From positions 1 to 64,000 of the forward strand of contig JAUJOF010000009.1 of assembly GCA_030447785.1 (NCBI GenBank): a stretch of 64,000 bases of DNA. Reading direction: 5' to 3'. The notes below the pieces were generated by a model. It searched no databases, was not told where the DNA came from, and saw only the letters and a list, made by a program, of their open reading frames with translations. Positions within the stretch are counted from its first letter, which is position 1. Each line of letters starts with the position of its first letter. Positions 8,738 through 18,838 of this stretch are shown here, piece after piece. Source of the DNA: Solirubrobacteraceae bacterium (GTDB lineage: Bacteria; Actinomycetota; Thermoleophilia; Solirubrobacterales; Solirubrobacteraceae). The translations under genes and the position numbers were made by a program.

Positions 8738-9790
8738 CTAGTCCCTGTGCGCGACGATGGCCGGGGAGGCCTTGTCGGTATCGACGCGGCCGTTGGGCGA
8801 GGTCCGGCGCACCGCTCCTCGCGTGTCGCCGCGCTCGATGCGCTCGCGCTGGGGCACGACCGTGTCATCCGGCCGCGCGGCGGACTGGAAGCCCGCCTTG
8901 AACACGCTCCAGCGCTCGCACAACGAGCCGGCGGTCACGAGCGCCGCGCCCGCCAGCGCGGCGGCGCGAGAGCGCCTCCCGCGCAGCGCGATGGCCGCGG
9001 CGCCGGCCGTGGTCATGGCCTTGGCCGCCATGCCCAGCCGCCCCGCCGGCCCCTCGTGATAGGGCTCTCCGACTGACCCCAGGCGGTGCTCCATGAGCTG
9101 GGTGGCGGCCACCTCGACGACCGCGCCGCCCACGGTCGCCCAGCGCGCCGGACCGGCGTGCTTCGCGGGCGTCCAGGCGGTCGCGAGCGCCCCGGCGCTG
9201 GCCGCCGCGCTGCCCGCGAAGACGAAGGGCAGCTCGTGGCGTGCCTCGTGCCAGACCGGGATCGCGGTGTCGGCCACCAGCGCCGCGGTGTAGGTGCCCA
9301 GCGGACCGCCCAGCGCCGCGGCGACGGCGCTCCCCGCGCGGCCCGCGCGCGGGAACAGGCCGGTCCAGGCGCGCACGGCGGCCAGCGCGATCGAGACGCC
9401 GCTGGCGCTGAGGATCCAGGTGCCCACGCTCATCGGCGAGGTGACCTTGAGGACGCGCAGCATGTTGAAGAAGCGGGCGGGCTTGCCCAGGTCGGCGATC
9501 AGGAACGCCGGGCTGGCGCCCGCGCCGGCCAGCGCGGCGGCCCACCCCCGGCGGGCGAGCTGGGGGTTGCCCTGGCCCTCGGCCAGGTGGGCGAGGATGG
9601 CCGAAGCGCCGGCCAGGCCGCCCGTGTAGAAGTAGCAGGGGATCTCCCAGGTCCACACCGGCTCCTTGAGGACCGGCCGGCCGTAGGGGGTGGTCTTCGC
9701 GCCCTCGTGGCCCACCGACGCCGGCCCGCGCTGCTGCGGACTTCCCGCTCTGCGCGCCAGCCGGGTGGTGCCCAGCTCGGGGCGGCTCAT
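8738..9790 (-). CDS. NrfD/PsrC-type membrane subunit of formate dehydrogenase
   Basis: 350 residues. After a hydrophilic start come ETPCY-like EIPCYFYTGGLAGASAILAH, then many hydrophobic segments including LIADLGKPARFFNMLRVLK and SPMSVGTWILSASGVSIAL, which are typical NrfD/polysulfide-reductase motifs, and about eight membrane helices in all. Such subunits anchor the molybdoenzyme-ferredoxin pair and pass electrons to the quinone pool. A soluble tail with basic residues ends the protein. ATG 9790 overlaps the ferredoxin gene stop (ATGA), so translation is coupled. The use of NrfD rather than a cytochrome b gamma subunit means no heme is expected in the membrane arm. Confidence 0.88.
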   Translation of the reverse strand: MSRPELGTTRLARRAGSPQQRGPASVGHEGAKTTPYGRPVLKEPVWTWEIPCYFYTGGLAGASAILAHLAEGQGNPQLARRGWAAALAGAGASPAFLIADLGKPARFFNMLRVLKVTSPMSVGTWILSASGVSIALAAVRAWTGLFPRAGRAGSAVAAALGGPLGTYTAALVADTAIPVWHEARHELPFVFAGSAAASAGALATAWTPAKHAGPARWATVGGAVVEVAATQLMEHRLGSVGEPYHEGPAGRLGMAAKAMTTAGAAAIALRGRRSRAAALAGAALVTAGSLCERWSVFKAGFQSAARPDDTVVPQRERIERGDTRGAVRRTSPNGRVDTDKASPAIVAHRD

Positions 9791-10707
9791 CGCCGCCCGC
9801 CCAACACCGCCGCGGTCAGCCCCGCGACCAGCGCGACCGCCGCGGCCGCGGTGGCGCGGTAGATGCCCCCGAGGTCGCGGGTGGTATCCACCGGATCGGG
9901 CGGAAGGTGGTAGGCCTCGGGCTCGTCGAGCAGCAGGAAGAAGGCGCCGAAGCCCCCGACGCCGTCCTGGTCGTCGGCCCCGTACAGGCGCGCCTGCTCC
10001 AGCCCCGCGTCGGTGAGCTGCTGGAGGCGTTCGTCCGCGCGCTCGCGCAGCTCGTCGAGGTCGCCATACTGGATCGAGTTGGTCGGGCAGGCCTGGGCGC
10101 AGGCCGGCTCCTTGTCGTCCTTCAACCGGTCGTAGCACAGGGTGCACTTCCACACCCGCCCGTCGTCCTGGCGCTGGTCGAGCACCCCGAAGGGGCAGGC
10201 GGGCACGCAGTAGCCACAGCCGTTGCAGATGTCCTCCTGGACCACCACCGTGCCGAACTCGGTACGGAACAGCGAGCCGGTGGGGCACACCTCCAGGCAG
10301 GCCGCGTGCGTGCAGTGCTTGCACACGTCGGAGGCCATGAGCCAGCGCATGCCCTCGCCGTCCTGGTAGGTCGCCAGGCCCTCGCTGCGGGCCATGCCCT
10401 CCAGCGCCGCGGCCTCGGCCAGGCTCATCCCCATGCCGTCGTCGACGTCCAGCGCCTTGCGCTGCTCGACGAAGGCCACGTGGCGCCAGGTGTCGGCGCC
10501 CAGGTCGATCGTGTTGTCGTAGCTCTCGCCGGTGAAGTAGGCGGGTTGGGCCCCATTCCGGGCCGGGACGTCGTTCCACTCCTTGCAGGCGACCTCACAG
10601 GCCTTGCACCCGATGCACACCGAGGTGTCGGTGAAGAAGCCCTTGCGCGCCCGGGCGTGCTCGCCGTAGGAGGACGGCCAGGCGGTGGTCGGCAGCGAGT
10701 AGCCCAT
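9787..10707 (-). CDS. Formate dehydrogenase beta subunit, four [4Fe-4S] clusters
   Basis: 306 residues. Four ferredoxin-type cysteine groups are visible: CIGCKACEVAC near residue 31, CKHCTHAACLEVCP, CNGCGYCVPACPFGV, and CTLCYDRL with CAQACP. This is the electron-wire subunit that links the catalytic subunit to the membrane protein. The C-terminus is hydrophobic (AAAAVALVAGLTAAVLGG), a likely single membrane anchor as in FdnH-type subunits. Compared with enteric FdnH there is an insertion of about 60 residues after the first cluster (TYQDGEGMRW region). ATG 10707 follows the catalytic-subunit stop by 2 nt. Confidence 0.93.
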   Translation of the reverse strand: MGYSLPTTAWPSSYGEHARARKGFFTDTSVCIGCKACEVACKEWNDVPARNGAQPAYFTGESYDNTIDLGADTWRHVAFVEQRKALDVDDGMGMSLAEAAALEGMARSEGLATYQDGEGMRWLMASDVCKHCTHAACLEVCPTGSLFRTEFGTVVVQEDICNGCGYCVPACPFGVLDQRQDDGRVWKCTLCYDRLKDDKEPACAQACPTNSIQYGDLDELRERADERLQQLTDAGLEQARLYGADDQDGVGGFGAFFLLLDEPEAYHLPPDPVDTTRDLGGIYRATAAAAVALVAGLTAAVLGGRR

Positions 10708-10709
10708 GG

Positions 10710-13700
10710 TCAGTCCCCGGGGTGGCGCGCCTCGTGGAGCACCCCGGCGCGGCGGCGGTAGCCCTCGACGTAGGCGGTCAGGTCCTTGCCGCGGGGGCGG
10801 CGGCCGGGCCGCACGTCGCAGGTGAGCACCTTGTACTCGGCGATGTGCACGTTGAGGTCGAGCACCATGGAGACCAGCTCGTTGGCCGCATCGCCCTTGG
10901 CGATGCCGTTGCGCCCCCAGTGGTAGGGAAGGCCGACCTGGTGGACGGTGCGGGGAGGATGGGATCCGATCGTCATCGGCCGCACGCGGTCGGTCACCAT
11001 CACGCGCGCCTCGATGGCCGTGCGCGCGGTGACGATGGTCGCCCAGTCGGCGTGGCGCAGCCCGCGCTCCTGGGCGAGCTCCGGGCTGACCTCGACGAAC
11101 AGCTCGGGCTGCAACTCGGCCAGGTAGGGCAGCGTGCGCGACATGCCACCGGCGGTGTGGTGCTCGGTCAGGCGGTAGGTCGACAGCACGAAGGGGAACA
11201 CGTCGCTGCCCGGCGGGTGATAGGGGTTGTCCTCCCGGTCGAACTCCTGTCGCGTGGGGTTCGCCCGCTGACCGTACAGGGCGTTGTCCACCGGCGACTC
11301 GTGGGGCTCGTAGTGGGTGGGCAGCGGCCCGTCCACCAGGCCGGTCGGCGCGTACAGCCAGCCCAGACCGTCGGGGTGCAGGATGAAGGGATTGGTGCCC
11401 CGCATGGCCGCCATGCCCTCGGCGTCCTCCTCGGGGACGTAGTCGGGCGCCTTGGTGGGCGGGAAGTCGACGTCGTCCCCCACGCTCTGCCACTTGCCCT
11501 CCTCCGCGCTCCACCAGACGTAGCGCTTGCGCTCCGACCACGGGTTGCCCTCGGGATCGGCCGACGCGCGGTTGTAGAGGATGTGGCGGTTGGACGGCCA
11601 CGCCCAGCCCCACTCCGGCGCGATCCAGTTCTGCTCGGTGTGGGGCTTCTTGCGCGCGGTCTGGTTCTCGCCGTCGTTGTAGATGCCGGCGTGGATCCAC
11701 GAGCCGCAGGCCGTCGAGCCGTCGGCCGCAAGCTCCTGGTACTTGCCCACGTAGCTGCCGTCGGCGTGGCGGCCGCCGATCTCCTGCAGCACCGCCTCGG
11801 CGTCGGGCTCGTCGTCGGGGCCCTGGGTCGGGTAGTCCCACGTGACGTCGAGGATGGGGCGATCGATCGGGTCGGTCGAGCCCTCCACGCGGGCCTTGAT
11901 GCGCTTGCCCAGGTGGTACATGAAGTGCAGCTCGCTGCGGCAGTCCTCAGGGGATTCGACCGCCTTGTGGTGCCACTGCAGCAGGCGCTGGGTGTTGGTG
12001 AAGGTGCCGTCCTTCTCGGTGTGCGAGGCCGCGGGCAGGAAGAAGATCTCCGTGCCGATCTGCTCGGGGGAGGTCTCCCCCGCCTCGATCTCCGGCGAGT
12101 CGTACCAGAAGGAAGCGGTCTCGATCTCGGCCAGGTCGCGGACCACCAGCCACTCCAGCGAGCTGAGCGCCTCGCGCTGCAGCCGCGCGTTGGCCGAGCC
12201 CACCACCGGGTTCTGGCCCACGGCGAACAAGCCTTTGCACTGCCCCTCGATCATGCGCACCATCGTCGGGTAGATCGAGTGGTCGCCGTCGATGCGCGGC
12301 AGGTGGTTGAAGCAGAAGTCGTTCTCCGCGGTGGCCGCCTCGCCGAACCATGCCTTGAGCAGGCTGGTCATGTACGTGTCGAGGCTGCCCCACGCGCCGG
12401 TCTTGGGCCCGTTCTTCTCCACGAAGGTGGCAAGCGTCGGCGTCTGCTGGGGGTGGGGCATCGGAATGTAGCCCGGCAGGATGTTGTAGAGCGTCGGGAT
12501 GTCCGTCGAGCCCTGGATGTTCGCGTGCCCGCGCAGCGCCATGATCCCGCCGCCCGGGCGGCCGATGTTGCCCAGCAGCAGCTGCACGATGGACGCGGCG
12601 CGGATGTTCTGCACGCCGTGGGTGTGCTGGGTCCAGCCCACCGCGTAGACGAAGGCCGACGTGCGCTCGCGCCCGGAGTTGTCGCACAGCCATTCGGCCA
12701 CCCGGACGAACTGCTCCTCGGGCACGCCGCAGACGTCGGCGACCATCTCGGGCGTGTAGCGCGCGAAGTGGCGGCGCAGGATCTGGAAGACGCAGTTGGG
12801 GTGCTCGAGGTCGAAGTCGACCTGGGGCGGCTCGCCGCGATCGAGGTTCACCCCGTGCGCGCCGTGGGCCTGCTCACCCGACACGTCGGCGGCCTGGACC
12901 TTCCCCCCGCCCGCCGTCTCGCCACTGGTGCCGGCGTAGCCCCAGGTGTCGATGCGGTAGAGCTGCTCGTCGGCCTGCCAGCCCGAGAAGAGGCCCGTCG
13001 GCTTGCCGCCCGCTCGGCTTCCGGCCTCGCTTGCTTGGGCGGCGCCGACGTCATCCGGCTGCGCCTCCGGGCCCTGGTAGCCGTCCTTGATGATCACGTG
13101 CGCGTTGGTGTAGTGGCGCACGTACTCGCGGAAGTCCCGGTCGTTTTCCAGGATGTAGCGGGCCAGGCCACCGAGGAACGCGATGTCGGTCCCGCCGCGG
13201 ATGGGGACGTGCAGGTCGGCCATGGCGCTCGTGCGCGTGTAGCGCGGGTCGACGTGGATGACCTTCGCGCCGCGCTCCTTGGCCTCGATCACCCACTGGA
13301 ACCCGACCGGGTGCTGCTCGGCCATGTTCGAGCCCATGATCAGGATGCAGTCGGAGTTCTGTAGGTCCTGCTGGAAGGTGGTGGCGCCGCCGCGTCCGAA
13401 CGAGGTGCCCAGACCGGGCACCGTGGAGGAGTGTCATATGCGCGCCTGGTTCTCGATGGAGATGGCCCCGGCGGCGGTGAAGAACTTCTTGATGAGGTAG
13501 TTCTCCTCGGTGTCCAGCGTGGCGCCGCCCAGGAAGGCCAAGCCGCGCGTGCGGTGCAGCGGCCTGCCGTCGTCGGTCTCCTGCTCCCAGGTCTCCTTGC
13601 GGGTCTTGACCACCCGGTCGGCGATCATGTCCATCGCCGTCTCGAGGTCGAGCTCCTCCCACTCCGTTCCGTAGGGACGGCGGTACTTGACCTTGGTCTC

Positions 13701-13994
13701 GCGCAGCGGGCTGTTGACCAGCTGCTCGGAGGCCGCGCCCTTGGGACACAGCCGCCCGCGCGAGATCGGCGAGTCCGGGTCGCCCTCGATCTGCACGACC
13801 TTCTCGTCCTTGACGTAGACCTTCTGCCCGCAGCCCACCGCGCAGTAGGGGCAGACGGACTGCACGACGCGGTCGGCGGTCTTCGTGCGCGGAGTCAGCT
13901 CCCGCGAGCGCCTGGACTGCACCGAGCGACCCAGCCCGAGGGGCTCGCGCAGCTGGCGCAGCAGGGGCGGCACGAGCTTCGCGTCGATCCCCAT
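10710..13994 (-). CDS. Formate dehydrogenase catalytic subunit, selenocysteine-containing
   Basis: 1,094 residues if the in-frame UGA at 13436-13434 is read as selenocysteine (residue 187). The enzyme oxidises formate to CO2 at a Mo/W bis-MGD centre. The N-terminal [4Fe-4S] motif is CPYCAVGCG with a later GRLCPKG. The frame before the UGA ends ENQARI and continues after it HSSTVPGLGTSFGRGGA, the exact context of the metal-ligand Sec/Cys in this family. Downstream are GSNMAEQHPVGFQW, HVDPRYTRTSAMA and the C-terminal MopB domain (TSHP-like IGSHPPRTVHQVG). No twin-arginine signal with hydrophobic core is seen at the N-terminus, so a cytoplasmic-facing complex is likely. A low-complexity insertion (GAAQASEAGSRAGG) lies near the middle of the first half. 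ATG 13994 has AGAGGA upstream. Annotation pipelines that do not decode UGA would split it in two. Confidence 0.93.
13404..13422 (-). promoter_or_regulatory. bSECIS hairpin for UGA-selenocysteine decoding
   Basis: Reading the minus strand, the UGA at 13436-13434 is followed by 11 nt and then a perfect 7-bp stem GGTGCCC/GGGCACC enclosing the 5-nt loop GGTCT. The distance from UGA to the loop is 18 nt. The GGUCU apical loop is the SelB-binding signature known from Escherichia coli fdhF, where the spacing from UGA is also 18 nt. The hairpin is embedded in codons for a conserved protein segment, so the RNA structure has been kept alongside coding constraint. Confidence 0.9.
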
Positions 13995-14088
13995 CGGCCC
14001 CGATCCTCTCACCCGGCAGCCGGGGAGGCAACTCACCCGGTCGCCTCCCGGACGCCCTCGGCCGCCCGGCGTGACATGATCCCCGGGC

Positions 14089-14496
14089 ATGGTCGGGTCC
14101 ACGGGGCAGCTCCTCCTCGAGGTGACGCTCCCCGCGCGGGCGTCGGCGGTTCCCGACGCCCGCCACCGCGTCGCGGAGGCGCTCGACGACCGCGGCGTTC
14201 CCGCCGAGATGGCGGCCGACGTCGCCCTGGCCCTGTCGGAGGCGTGCACCAACGTGGTCAAGCACGCCTACAAGGATCGTCCGGTGGGTCCGATGCACCT
14301 GAGCGTCATGCAAGGTGCGGACGAGCTGTTCATCACGGTGTGCGACGAGGGCTTGGGCATGGCTCCGCGTCCCGATAGCGACGGACTGGGCCTGGGACTG
14401 CCCCTGATCGTGAATGCCACGCGGGACCTGGAGATCACGGCCGGTCCCCACGGGCGCGGGACGAAGCTGCGCATGACCTTCGCCGTACCCGCCTGA
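14089..14496 (+). CDS. RsbW-like anti-sigma factor kinase (HATPase_c_2), second copy
   Basis: 135 residues. Motifs: N box DVALALSEACTNVVKHAYKD, G1 box VCDEGLGMAP, G2 region DGLGLGLPLIVNA. The same family as the proteins at 5576 and 23596, and clearly closer to the latter (shared EACTNVV and GLGLGLPLI). Transcribed away from the formate dehydrogenase operon across a 94-bp intergenic gap and toward the sigma factor at 14563, which it meets tail to tail. Its partner sigma factor and antagonist are not adjacent; the primary-like sigma factor next door is not the usual type of target. Confidence 0.88.
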   Translation: MVGSTGQLLLEVTLPARASAVPDARHRVAEALDDRGVPAEMAADVALALSEACTNVVKHAYKDRPVGPMHLSVMQGADELFITVCDEGLGMAPRPDSDGLGLGLPLIVNATRDLEITAGPHGRGTKLRMTFAVPA

Positions 14497-14562
14497 GCGG
14501 CGACCGGCGCCCGCCGCTCCCCCGGCGGGGCGGACGTGGGCGCCGCGACGGCGCTGGGCGCC

Positions 14563-15630
14563 TCAGGCGGCGGCGAGCGCCTGGAGCTCGCGGTTGGCGG
14601 CCAGGTGCTCGAGCGCCCGGCGCTCGAGCGTCCGCAGGCGCGAGGGTGACAGCCCCAGACGCCGCCCCGCCTCCTGGAGGGTGGTCGGATCCTCGGTGCC
14701 GATGCCGAAGCGCAGCGCGACGAGCTCGCGCTCGGGGTCGGGAAGCCGCTCCAGCGCGGCGCGCACGGCGTCCTCGCGCAGCGTGATGTCCACCTCCTCG
14801 GCCGGGGTCGGCGCGTCGGCGGGCAACAGCGCCCCGAGCTCGCCGGCGCTCTCGTCGCCCCCCACCGGGCGGTCGAGGCTCGTGACCACGCGCGCCGCCT
14901 CGCGCGCCTCGCGGACCTGCCCGACCTCGAGCTCGGCTGCGCCGGCCAGCTCCTCGTCGGTGGGCTCGCGGCCCAGGCGCGCGAACAGGTCGCGGTGGGC
15001 GCGCTCGATGCGCCGCTCGCGCTGACCGACGTGGATGGGGATGCGGATCGTGCGCGAGCGGGTGTCCAGCGCACGCTGGATGGCCTCGCGGATCCAGAAG
15101 GTGGCGTAGGTGGAGAACTTGAAGCCCCGACGGTGGTCGAACTTCTCACTCGCACGGATGAGCCCCAGGATGCCCTCCTGGATGAGGTCCAGGAGGGCCA
15201 GCTCGGTGCCCTGGTACTTGCGCGCCACGGAGACCACCAGGCGCAGGTTGGCGTTGACCATGCGCTCCTTGGCCTGCAGGTCGCCGCGCTCGATGCGCTT
15301 GGCCAGCTCGATCTCCTCGGCGCGCGTGAGCAGGCGGTGACGACCCACCTCGGCCAGGAACAGCGAGAGCGCGTCGGCGGTACGCGCGGCCAGCGCGTCG
15401 GGCTCGTAGCTGGTCGCCTGGTGGGCGCCGTGTCCGCAGTCGTCTCGCACCTCCACGCCCCGGGCGTTCACGTGCTCGTGCAGGGACTCACCGTGCTCGG
15501 TGTCCAGGTCCAGCTCCTCGGCCATTTCGCTGAGCTCGGACACCTCGACGCAGCCGTGCCCGCGCTGGGAGGCGGCCTCGACCAGCGCGTCGGCGCGCTC
15601 GAGCGCGTCGTGGGACAGAGGCTCGCTCAC
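14563..15630 (-). CDS. Sigma-70 family RNA polymerase sigma factor, group 1/2 type
   Basis: 355 residues from a GTG start. Regions are clear: a short acidic N-terminal part (residues 1-75), region 1.2 ([19 protein letters not shown]), region 2 with core-binding [20 protein letters not shown] and promoter-recognition [19 protein letters not shown], region 3, and region 4 ending [16 protein letters not shown]. The size and the full set of regions place it with group 1/2 (RpoD/HrdB-like) factors rather than stress SigB or ECF types. A complete housekeeping RpoD would usually have a longer N-terminus, so an alternative primary-like sigma factor is more likely. Divergent from the membrane protein at 15714. 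Confidence 0.92.
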   Translation of the reverse strand: MSEPLSHDALERADALVEAASQRGHGCVEVSELSEMAEELDLDTEHGESLHEHVNARGVEVRDDCGHGAHQATSYEPDALAARTADALSLFLAEVGRHRLLTRAEEIELAKRIERGDLQAKERMVNANLRLVVSVARKYQGTELALLDLIQEGILGLIRASEKFDHRRGFKFSTYATFWIREAIQRALDTRSRTIRIPIHVGQRERRIERAHRDLFARLGREPTDEELAGAAELEVGQVREAREAARVVTSLDRPVGGDESAGELGALLPADAPTPAEEVDITLREDAVRAALERLPDPERELVALRFGIGTEDPTTLQEAGRRLGLSPSRLRTLERRALEHLAANRELQALAAA

Positions 15631-15674
15631 GGAGGGTCGGGTACCCGCAGCCGCTGCGAGGGATGCCCGGCCCT

Positions 15675-15697
15675 GCGCCAGCTGGACAGCAGACCGG
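15675..15697. repeat. Dispersed repeat around CTGGACAGCAG, copy 1
   Basis: The core CTGGACAGCAG followed by RCCGGG occurs here, at 16936-16951 in direct orientation, and in inverse at 45497-45515; the first and third also share GCGCCA before the core. The first two copies bracket the membrane protein gene 15714-17009 in direct orientation. When translated in that gene's frame both give a GQQ motif. Function is unknown; recombination footprint and coincidence are both possible. Confidence 0.35.
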
Positions 15698-15713
15698 GGT
15701 AATCCGCAGCCGG

Positions 15714-17009
15714 ATGACCGCGCTGCGCCTCCTGCCCATGCTCGTCCTGTATCTGGGCGTGTGCGCGCTGGGCCAGCCGGGGCCCGACCCCGTGCGCGAC
15801 GAGGCCTTCCTGCTCAGCTACGTGCACGAGTATGTCCTGGCCGGGGCGTATCTCGATCCGGACGCGGTGGGCGACCGCGCGCTGTTTCTGTGGCACGGGC
15901 ACGGCCTGCCGCTGGTGCTCACGCCGCTGGTGGCCCTCGAGCTTCCGCTGCGCGCCCTGCGCTTCAGCGGCCCGGTGCTCCTGTGGGCAGCGCTGCTGGC
16001 CTTCCACGCGCTGCTGCGCCCGCGCCTGGGGCCCCGGCCCGCGCTGGCCGCGACGTATGCCCTGGGTGTCTATGCGCCCTTCGCGACGGTACTGGTGGCC
16101 GTGCACAAGGAGCCGCTGGCCATCCTGGCGGTGGTGCTCGCCCTGCTGGGTCTCGCGCGCGGCCTGGGTGACGAGGGACGGTGGTGGCACCTGGCCGGCG
16201 CGGGTGGGGCCCTGGCCGCGCTGACCATGGTGCGCCTGGAGTACGGGTGGGTGCTGATGGCGCTGCTGGGCGTGGCGCTGGTCTGGTGGGGCGTGCAACG
16301 CGCAGCACCGGTGCCCCGGCGGCTGGCGGCGGTGTGCTCCCTCGCGCTGGCGCTGTGCCTGCCCTGGCTGGCGCACACGCACGCGATCACCGGCCGGGTG
16401 GGCTACTGGGCCACCTCGAGCGGGCTGTCGCTGTACTGGATGTCGCCCACCACGCCCGGGGCCACCGGCACGTGGCACCGTCCCGAGGCCGTTGCCGGCG
16501 AGCCGACCCTGCGCGCTCACCGTTCCCTGTTCGCGAGCCTGCCCGCCGACCCGGTGGCGCGCGACCTGGCACTGCGCGAAGCCGCGGTCGCCAACGTCCG
16601 CGCCGACCCGCCGGCCTACGCGCGCAACCTGGCGGCCAACGCCTCGCGACTGTTCTTCCTGTGGCCGATGGAGCCTGCGCGTCGCGCACCCGTGGTGGCG
16701 GCCGCCGTCCTGTTCAACGGCGCGCTGCTGCTCGGCGTGGCGTGGGCGGGGCGCCGCCTGTGGCGCCGGCGCGGCGCCTTGCCGCCCGAGACGCTGCCCT
16801 TCGTGCTCTTCGCCGCGCTGGGCATCGGGGTGCACCTGCCGCCCTCGGCCCAGCCGCGGATGCTGCTGCCGCTCGTGCCGGTGCTGGCGTGGCTGATCGT
16901 GGTCGCGGCTGTGGCTTCGAAGCCGGCTCCGCCGACTGGACAGCAGGCCGGGCCGCCGCCATCGCCCCAGTTGCCCCCGCAGCGCTCGCGGCGGGCCGCC
17001 CTGGTCTGA
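15714..17009 (+). CDS. Polytopic membrane protein, GT-C/mannosyltransferase-like
   Basis: 431 residues from ATG 15714; an in-frame ATG at 15663 would add 17 residues without membrane character. About ten hydrophobic segments are visible, starting with [18 protein letters not shown]. An acidic first loop (DPVRDEAF) follows the first helix, as in GT-C glycosyltransferases such as dolichyl-phosphate-mannose-dependent enzymes, where a DE/DD pair near the outer face is catalytic. Later parts include [19 protein letters not shown] and [20 protein letters not shown]. The tail is proline/glutamine-rich ([14 protein letters not shown]). No ribosome binding site is obvious. A role in envelope or glycolipid glycosylation is inferred from topology only. 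Confidence 0.7.
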   Translation: MTALRLLPMLVLYLGVCALGQPGPDPVRDEAFLLSYVHEYVLAGAYLDPDAVGDRALFLWHGHGLPLVLTPLVALELPLRALRFSGPVLLWAALLAFHALLRPRLGPRPALAATYALGVYAPFATVLVAVHKEPLAILAVVLALLGLARGLGDEGRWWHLAGAGGALAALTMVRLEYGWVLMALLGVALVWWGVQRAAPVPRRLAAVCSLALALCLPWLAHTHAITGRVGYWATSSGLSLYWMSPTTPGATGTWHRPEAVAGEPTLRAHRSLFASLPADPVARDLALREAAVANVRADPPAYARNLAANASRLFFLWPMEPARRAPVVAAAVLFNGALLLGVAWAGRRLWRRRGALPPETLPFVLFAALGIGVHLPPSAQPRMLLPLVPVLAWLIVVAAVASKPAPPTGQQAGPPPSPQLPPQRSRRAALV

Positions 17010-17023
17010 GCGCACGGGGATCA

Positions 17024-17110
17024 CACAAGAGATCGCCGATGCGTCGCCCAGCTTCTCGGCGGCCTTGAGCTCGCCCTCGGCATTGGTGATGCGCGGCACG
17101 GCGGGTCGCG
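17024..17110 (-). pseudogene. Fragment of a stomatin/SPFH-family gene
   Basis: On the minus strand a short frame reads VPRITNAEGELKAAEKLGD, which matches the conserved AEGEXXAAEKL signature near the end of the SPFH domain in slipins/stomatins. Nothing before or after it belongs to the family, there is no start, and the frame runs out within about 30 residues. It is therefore debris of a lost gene, not an expressed protein. Identification rests on this one signature. Confidence 0.5.
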
Positions 17111-17271
17111 GCACGTTCATGAACGTGGCCGTATGGGAGTCCTCGAGAGCACTCGGCGAGGCCTTTCGGTCACCCGAGTTCCACAAACGCGCCGGGCACT
17201 ACCCCGACAGCGCCGTCGCGGCACCACACGTCTTCACGAAGGTCGCCGTCCCGGGGATCTGCGTCGCCTAG
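17101..17271 (+). pseudogene. C-terminal fragment of an antibiotic-biosynthesis-monooxygenase-like gene
   Basis: The plus frame ending at the TAG at 17271 reads FMNVAVWESSRALGEAFRSP and PHVFTKVAVPGICVA, the C-terminal half of the small ABM/dimeric alpha-beta barrel family (heme-degrading or quinone monooxygenase type). The N-terminal half is missing: upstream of about 17100 the DNA is the stomatin remnant on the other strand. An ATG at 17065 could open the frame but would start inside unrelated sequence. Probably a truncated gene end left by deletion. Confidence 0.6.
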
Positions 17272-17309
17272 GCAGGCAGCCGCGGTCTATCCGCCGGGGC
17301 GTCCGGCGG

Positions 17310-18836
17310 TCAGGGCTGGGCGGTCAGCGCGCCGGTGGGGTGGCGCGGCGGGCCCTCGGGCCCCTCGTCGGCGGGCGCGAGATTGCCCGAGCCGACCATG
17401 CCCCGGCGCGCTAGCTCGGAGAGGTGGCGATCGACCATGCGCGCGCACTGGCGCCCCTCGTTGATGGCCCAGACCACGAGCGACTGGCCGCGGCGTGCGT
17501 CGCCGGCGGCGAAGACGCCCTCCACCGAGGTGGCGTAGGCCCCCGCCTTGACGTTGCCGCGTGGGTCCTTCTGGCAGCCCAGGCCGTCGATGAGCTCCTG
17601 CTCGGGGTGCAGGAAGCCCATGGCCAGCAGCACGAGGTCGGCCTTCAGCTCGCCCTCGGTGCCCGCCACCGGCTTGAACGGCGGCGCGGGCTCGGCCTGG
17701 GCGTAGTGCAGGGCGCTGACGCGTCCGTCGTGGCCGGAGAGGTGCGTGGTGGCCACCTGGAAGTCCTGTTCGCCGATGGCCGCCGTCCGCGCCTCCTCCA
17801 TGGCGTAGGACAGGCGGAACTTCTGGGGCCACAGCGGCCAGGGCGTGCGGTCGTCGGGTCGACGGCTGGGCGGCTCGGGCAGCAGCTCGAGCTGGGTGAT
17901 GGACGCCGCCCCCTCGCGCAGCGAGTTGCCCACGCAGTCCGCGCCGGTGTCGCCGCCGCCGATGACGATCACATGCTTGCCGGCCGCGCTGATGGGCGCC
18001 TCGAAACCGGCGCCGTTCTGCGAGGCCGCCACCCAGCGGTTGCGCCCGTAGAGGTAGTCCATCGCGAAGTGCACGCCGCCGAGCTCGCGACCGGGGACCG
18101 GCAGGTCGCGCGGCACGCGCGACCCCGTGGCCAGCACGATCGCGTCGTGGCGCTCGCGCAGTTCCTCCACGGAGACGTCGACGCCCACCTCCACGCCGCA
18201 GCGCACGTGCACGCCCTCCTCGGCGAGCTGGTCGACGCGGCGCTGGACGACCCACTTCTCGATCTTGAAGTCGGGCACGCCGAAGCGCACGAGCCCGCCT
18301 GCGGCCTCGTCGCGCTCGAACAGGGTGACGGCGTGGCCGGCGCGGCGCAGCTGCTGGGCCGCGGCCATGCCCGCGGGCCCCGAGCCCACGACGGCCACGG
18401 TGTAGCCCGTCTCGGCGCGCGGGGGCAGCGGGGCGACCCAATCCTCCTCGAAGGCCCGATCGATGATCGCGTTCTCGATCTGCTTGATGGTCACCGCGTC
18501 GCCCTCGCGGATCTCCAGCACGCAGGCGGCCTCACAGGGCGCCGGACACAGGCGGCCGGTGAACTCGGGGAAGTTGTTCGTCGCGTGCAGCTGCCGGATC
18601 GCGTCGTGCCACCGATCGCGATAGACGAGGTCGTTCCAGTCGGGGATCAGGTTGCCCAGCGGGCAACCGTTGTGGCAGAAGGGGATGCCGCACTCCATGC
18701 ACCGTGCGCCCTGCTCGGCCAGCTCGCCGTCGGACCGGCGCTCGACGAATTCGCGGTAGTCGTGCGCGCGCTCCTCCGGGTCGCGGTAGACCACGCCGGC
18801 GCGCTCGATCTTGAGGAATCCTCCTAGCTCGCCCAT
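17310..18836 (-). CDS. gltD: Glutamate synthase (NADPH) small subunit
   Basis: 508 residues, normal length. N-terminal cysteine groups [17 protein letters not shown] and CPAPCEAAC form the two low-potential [4Fe-4S] clusters. The FAD site is [15 protein letters not shown] near residue 150 and the NADPH site is [13 protein letters not shown]; a second FAD contact, [14 protein letters not shown], sits near the C-terminus. The subunit oxidises NADPH and supplies electrons to the large subunit for conversion of glutamine plus 2-oxoglutarate to two glutamates. The start ATG is 2 nt after the gltB stop, so the two are cotranscribed. Confidence 0.97.
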   Translation of the reverse strand: MGELGGFLKIERAGVVYRDPEERAHDYREFVERRSDGELAEQGARCMECGIPFCHNGCPLGNLIPDWNDLVYRDRWHDAIRQLHATNNFPEFTGRLCPAPCEAACVLEIREGDAVTIKQIENAIIDRAFEEDWVAPLPPRAETGYTVAVVGSGPAGMAAAQQLRRAGHAVTLFERDEAAGGLVRFGVPDFKIEKWVVQRRVDQLAEEGVHVRCGVEVGVDVSVEELRERHDAIVLATGSRVPRDLPVPGRELGGVHFAMDYLYGRNRWVAASQNGAGFEAPISAAGKHVIVIGGGDTGADCVGNSLREGAASITQLELLPEPPSRRPDDRTPWPLWPQKFRLSYAMEEARTAAIGEQDFQVATTHLSGHDGRVSALHYAQAEPAPPFKPVAGTEGELKADLVLLAMGFLHPEQELIDGLGCQKDPRGNVKAGAYATSVEGVFAAGDARRGQSLVVWAINEGRQCARMVDRHLSELARRGMVGSGNLAPADEGPEGPPRHPTGALTAQP

Positions 18837-18838
18837 CG

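Noticed and set aside
13434-13436. Stop codon splitting the formate dehydrogenase gene as a sign of a pseudogene
   Set aside because: The UGA sits exactly at the known Sec position, both flanks are intact and in frame, and a correct SECIS follows.
14497-14562. Terminator between the convergent kinase and sigma factor genes
   Set aside because: GC-rich with several weak inverted repeats, but no single clear hairpin and no U-tract.
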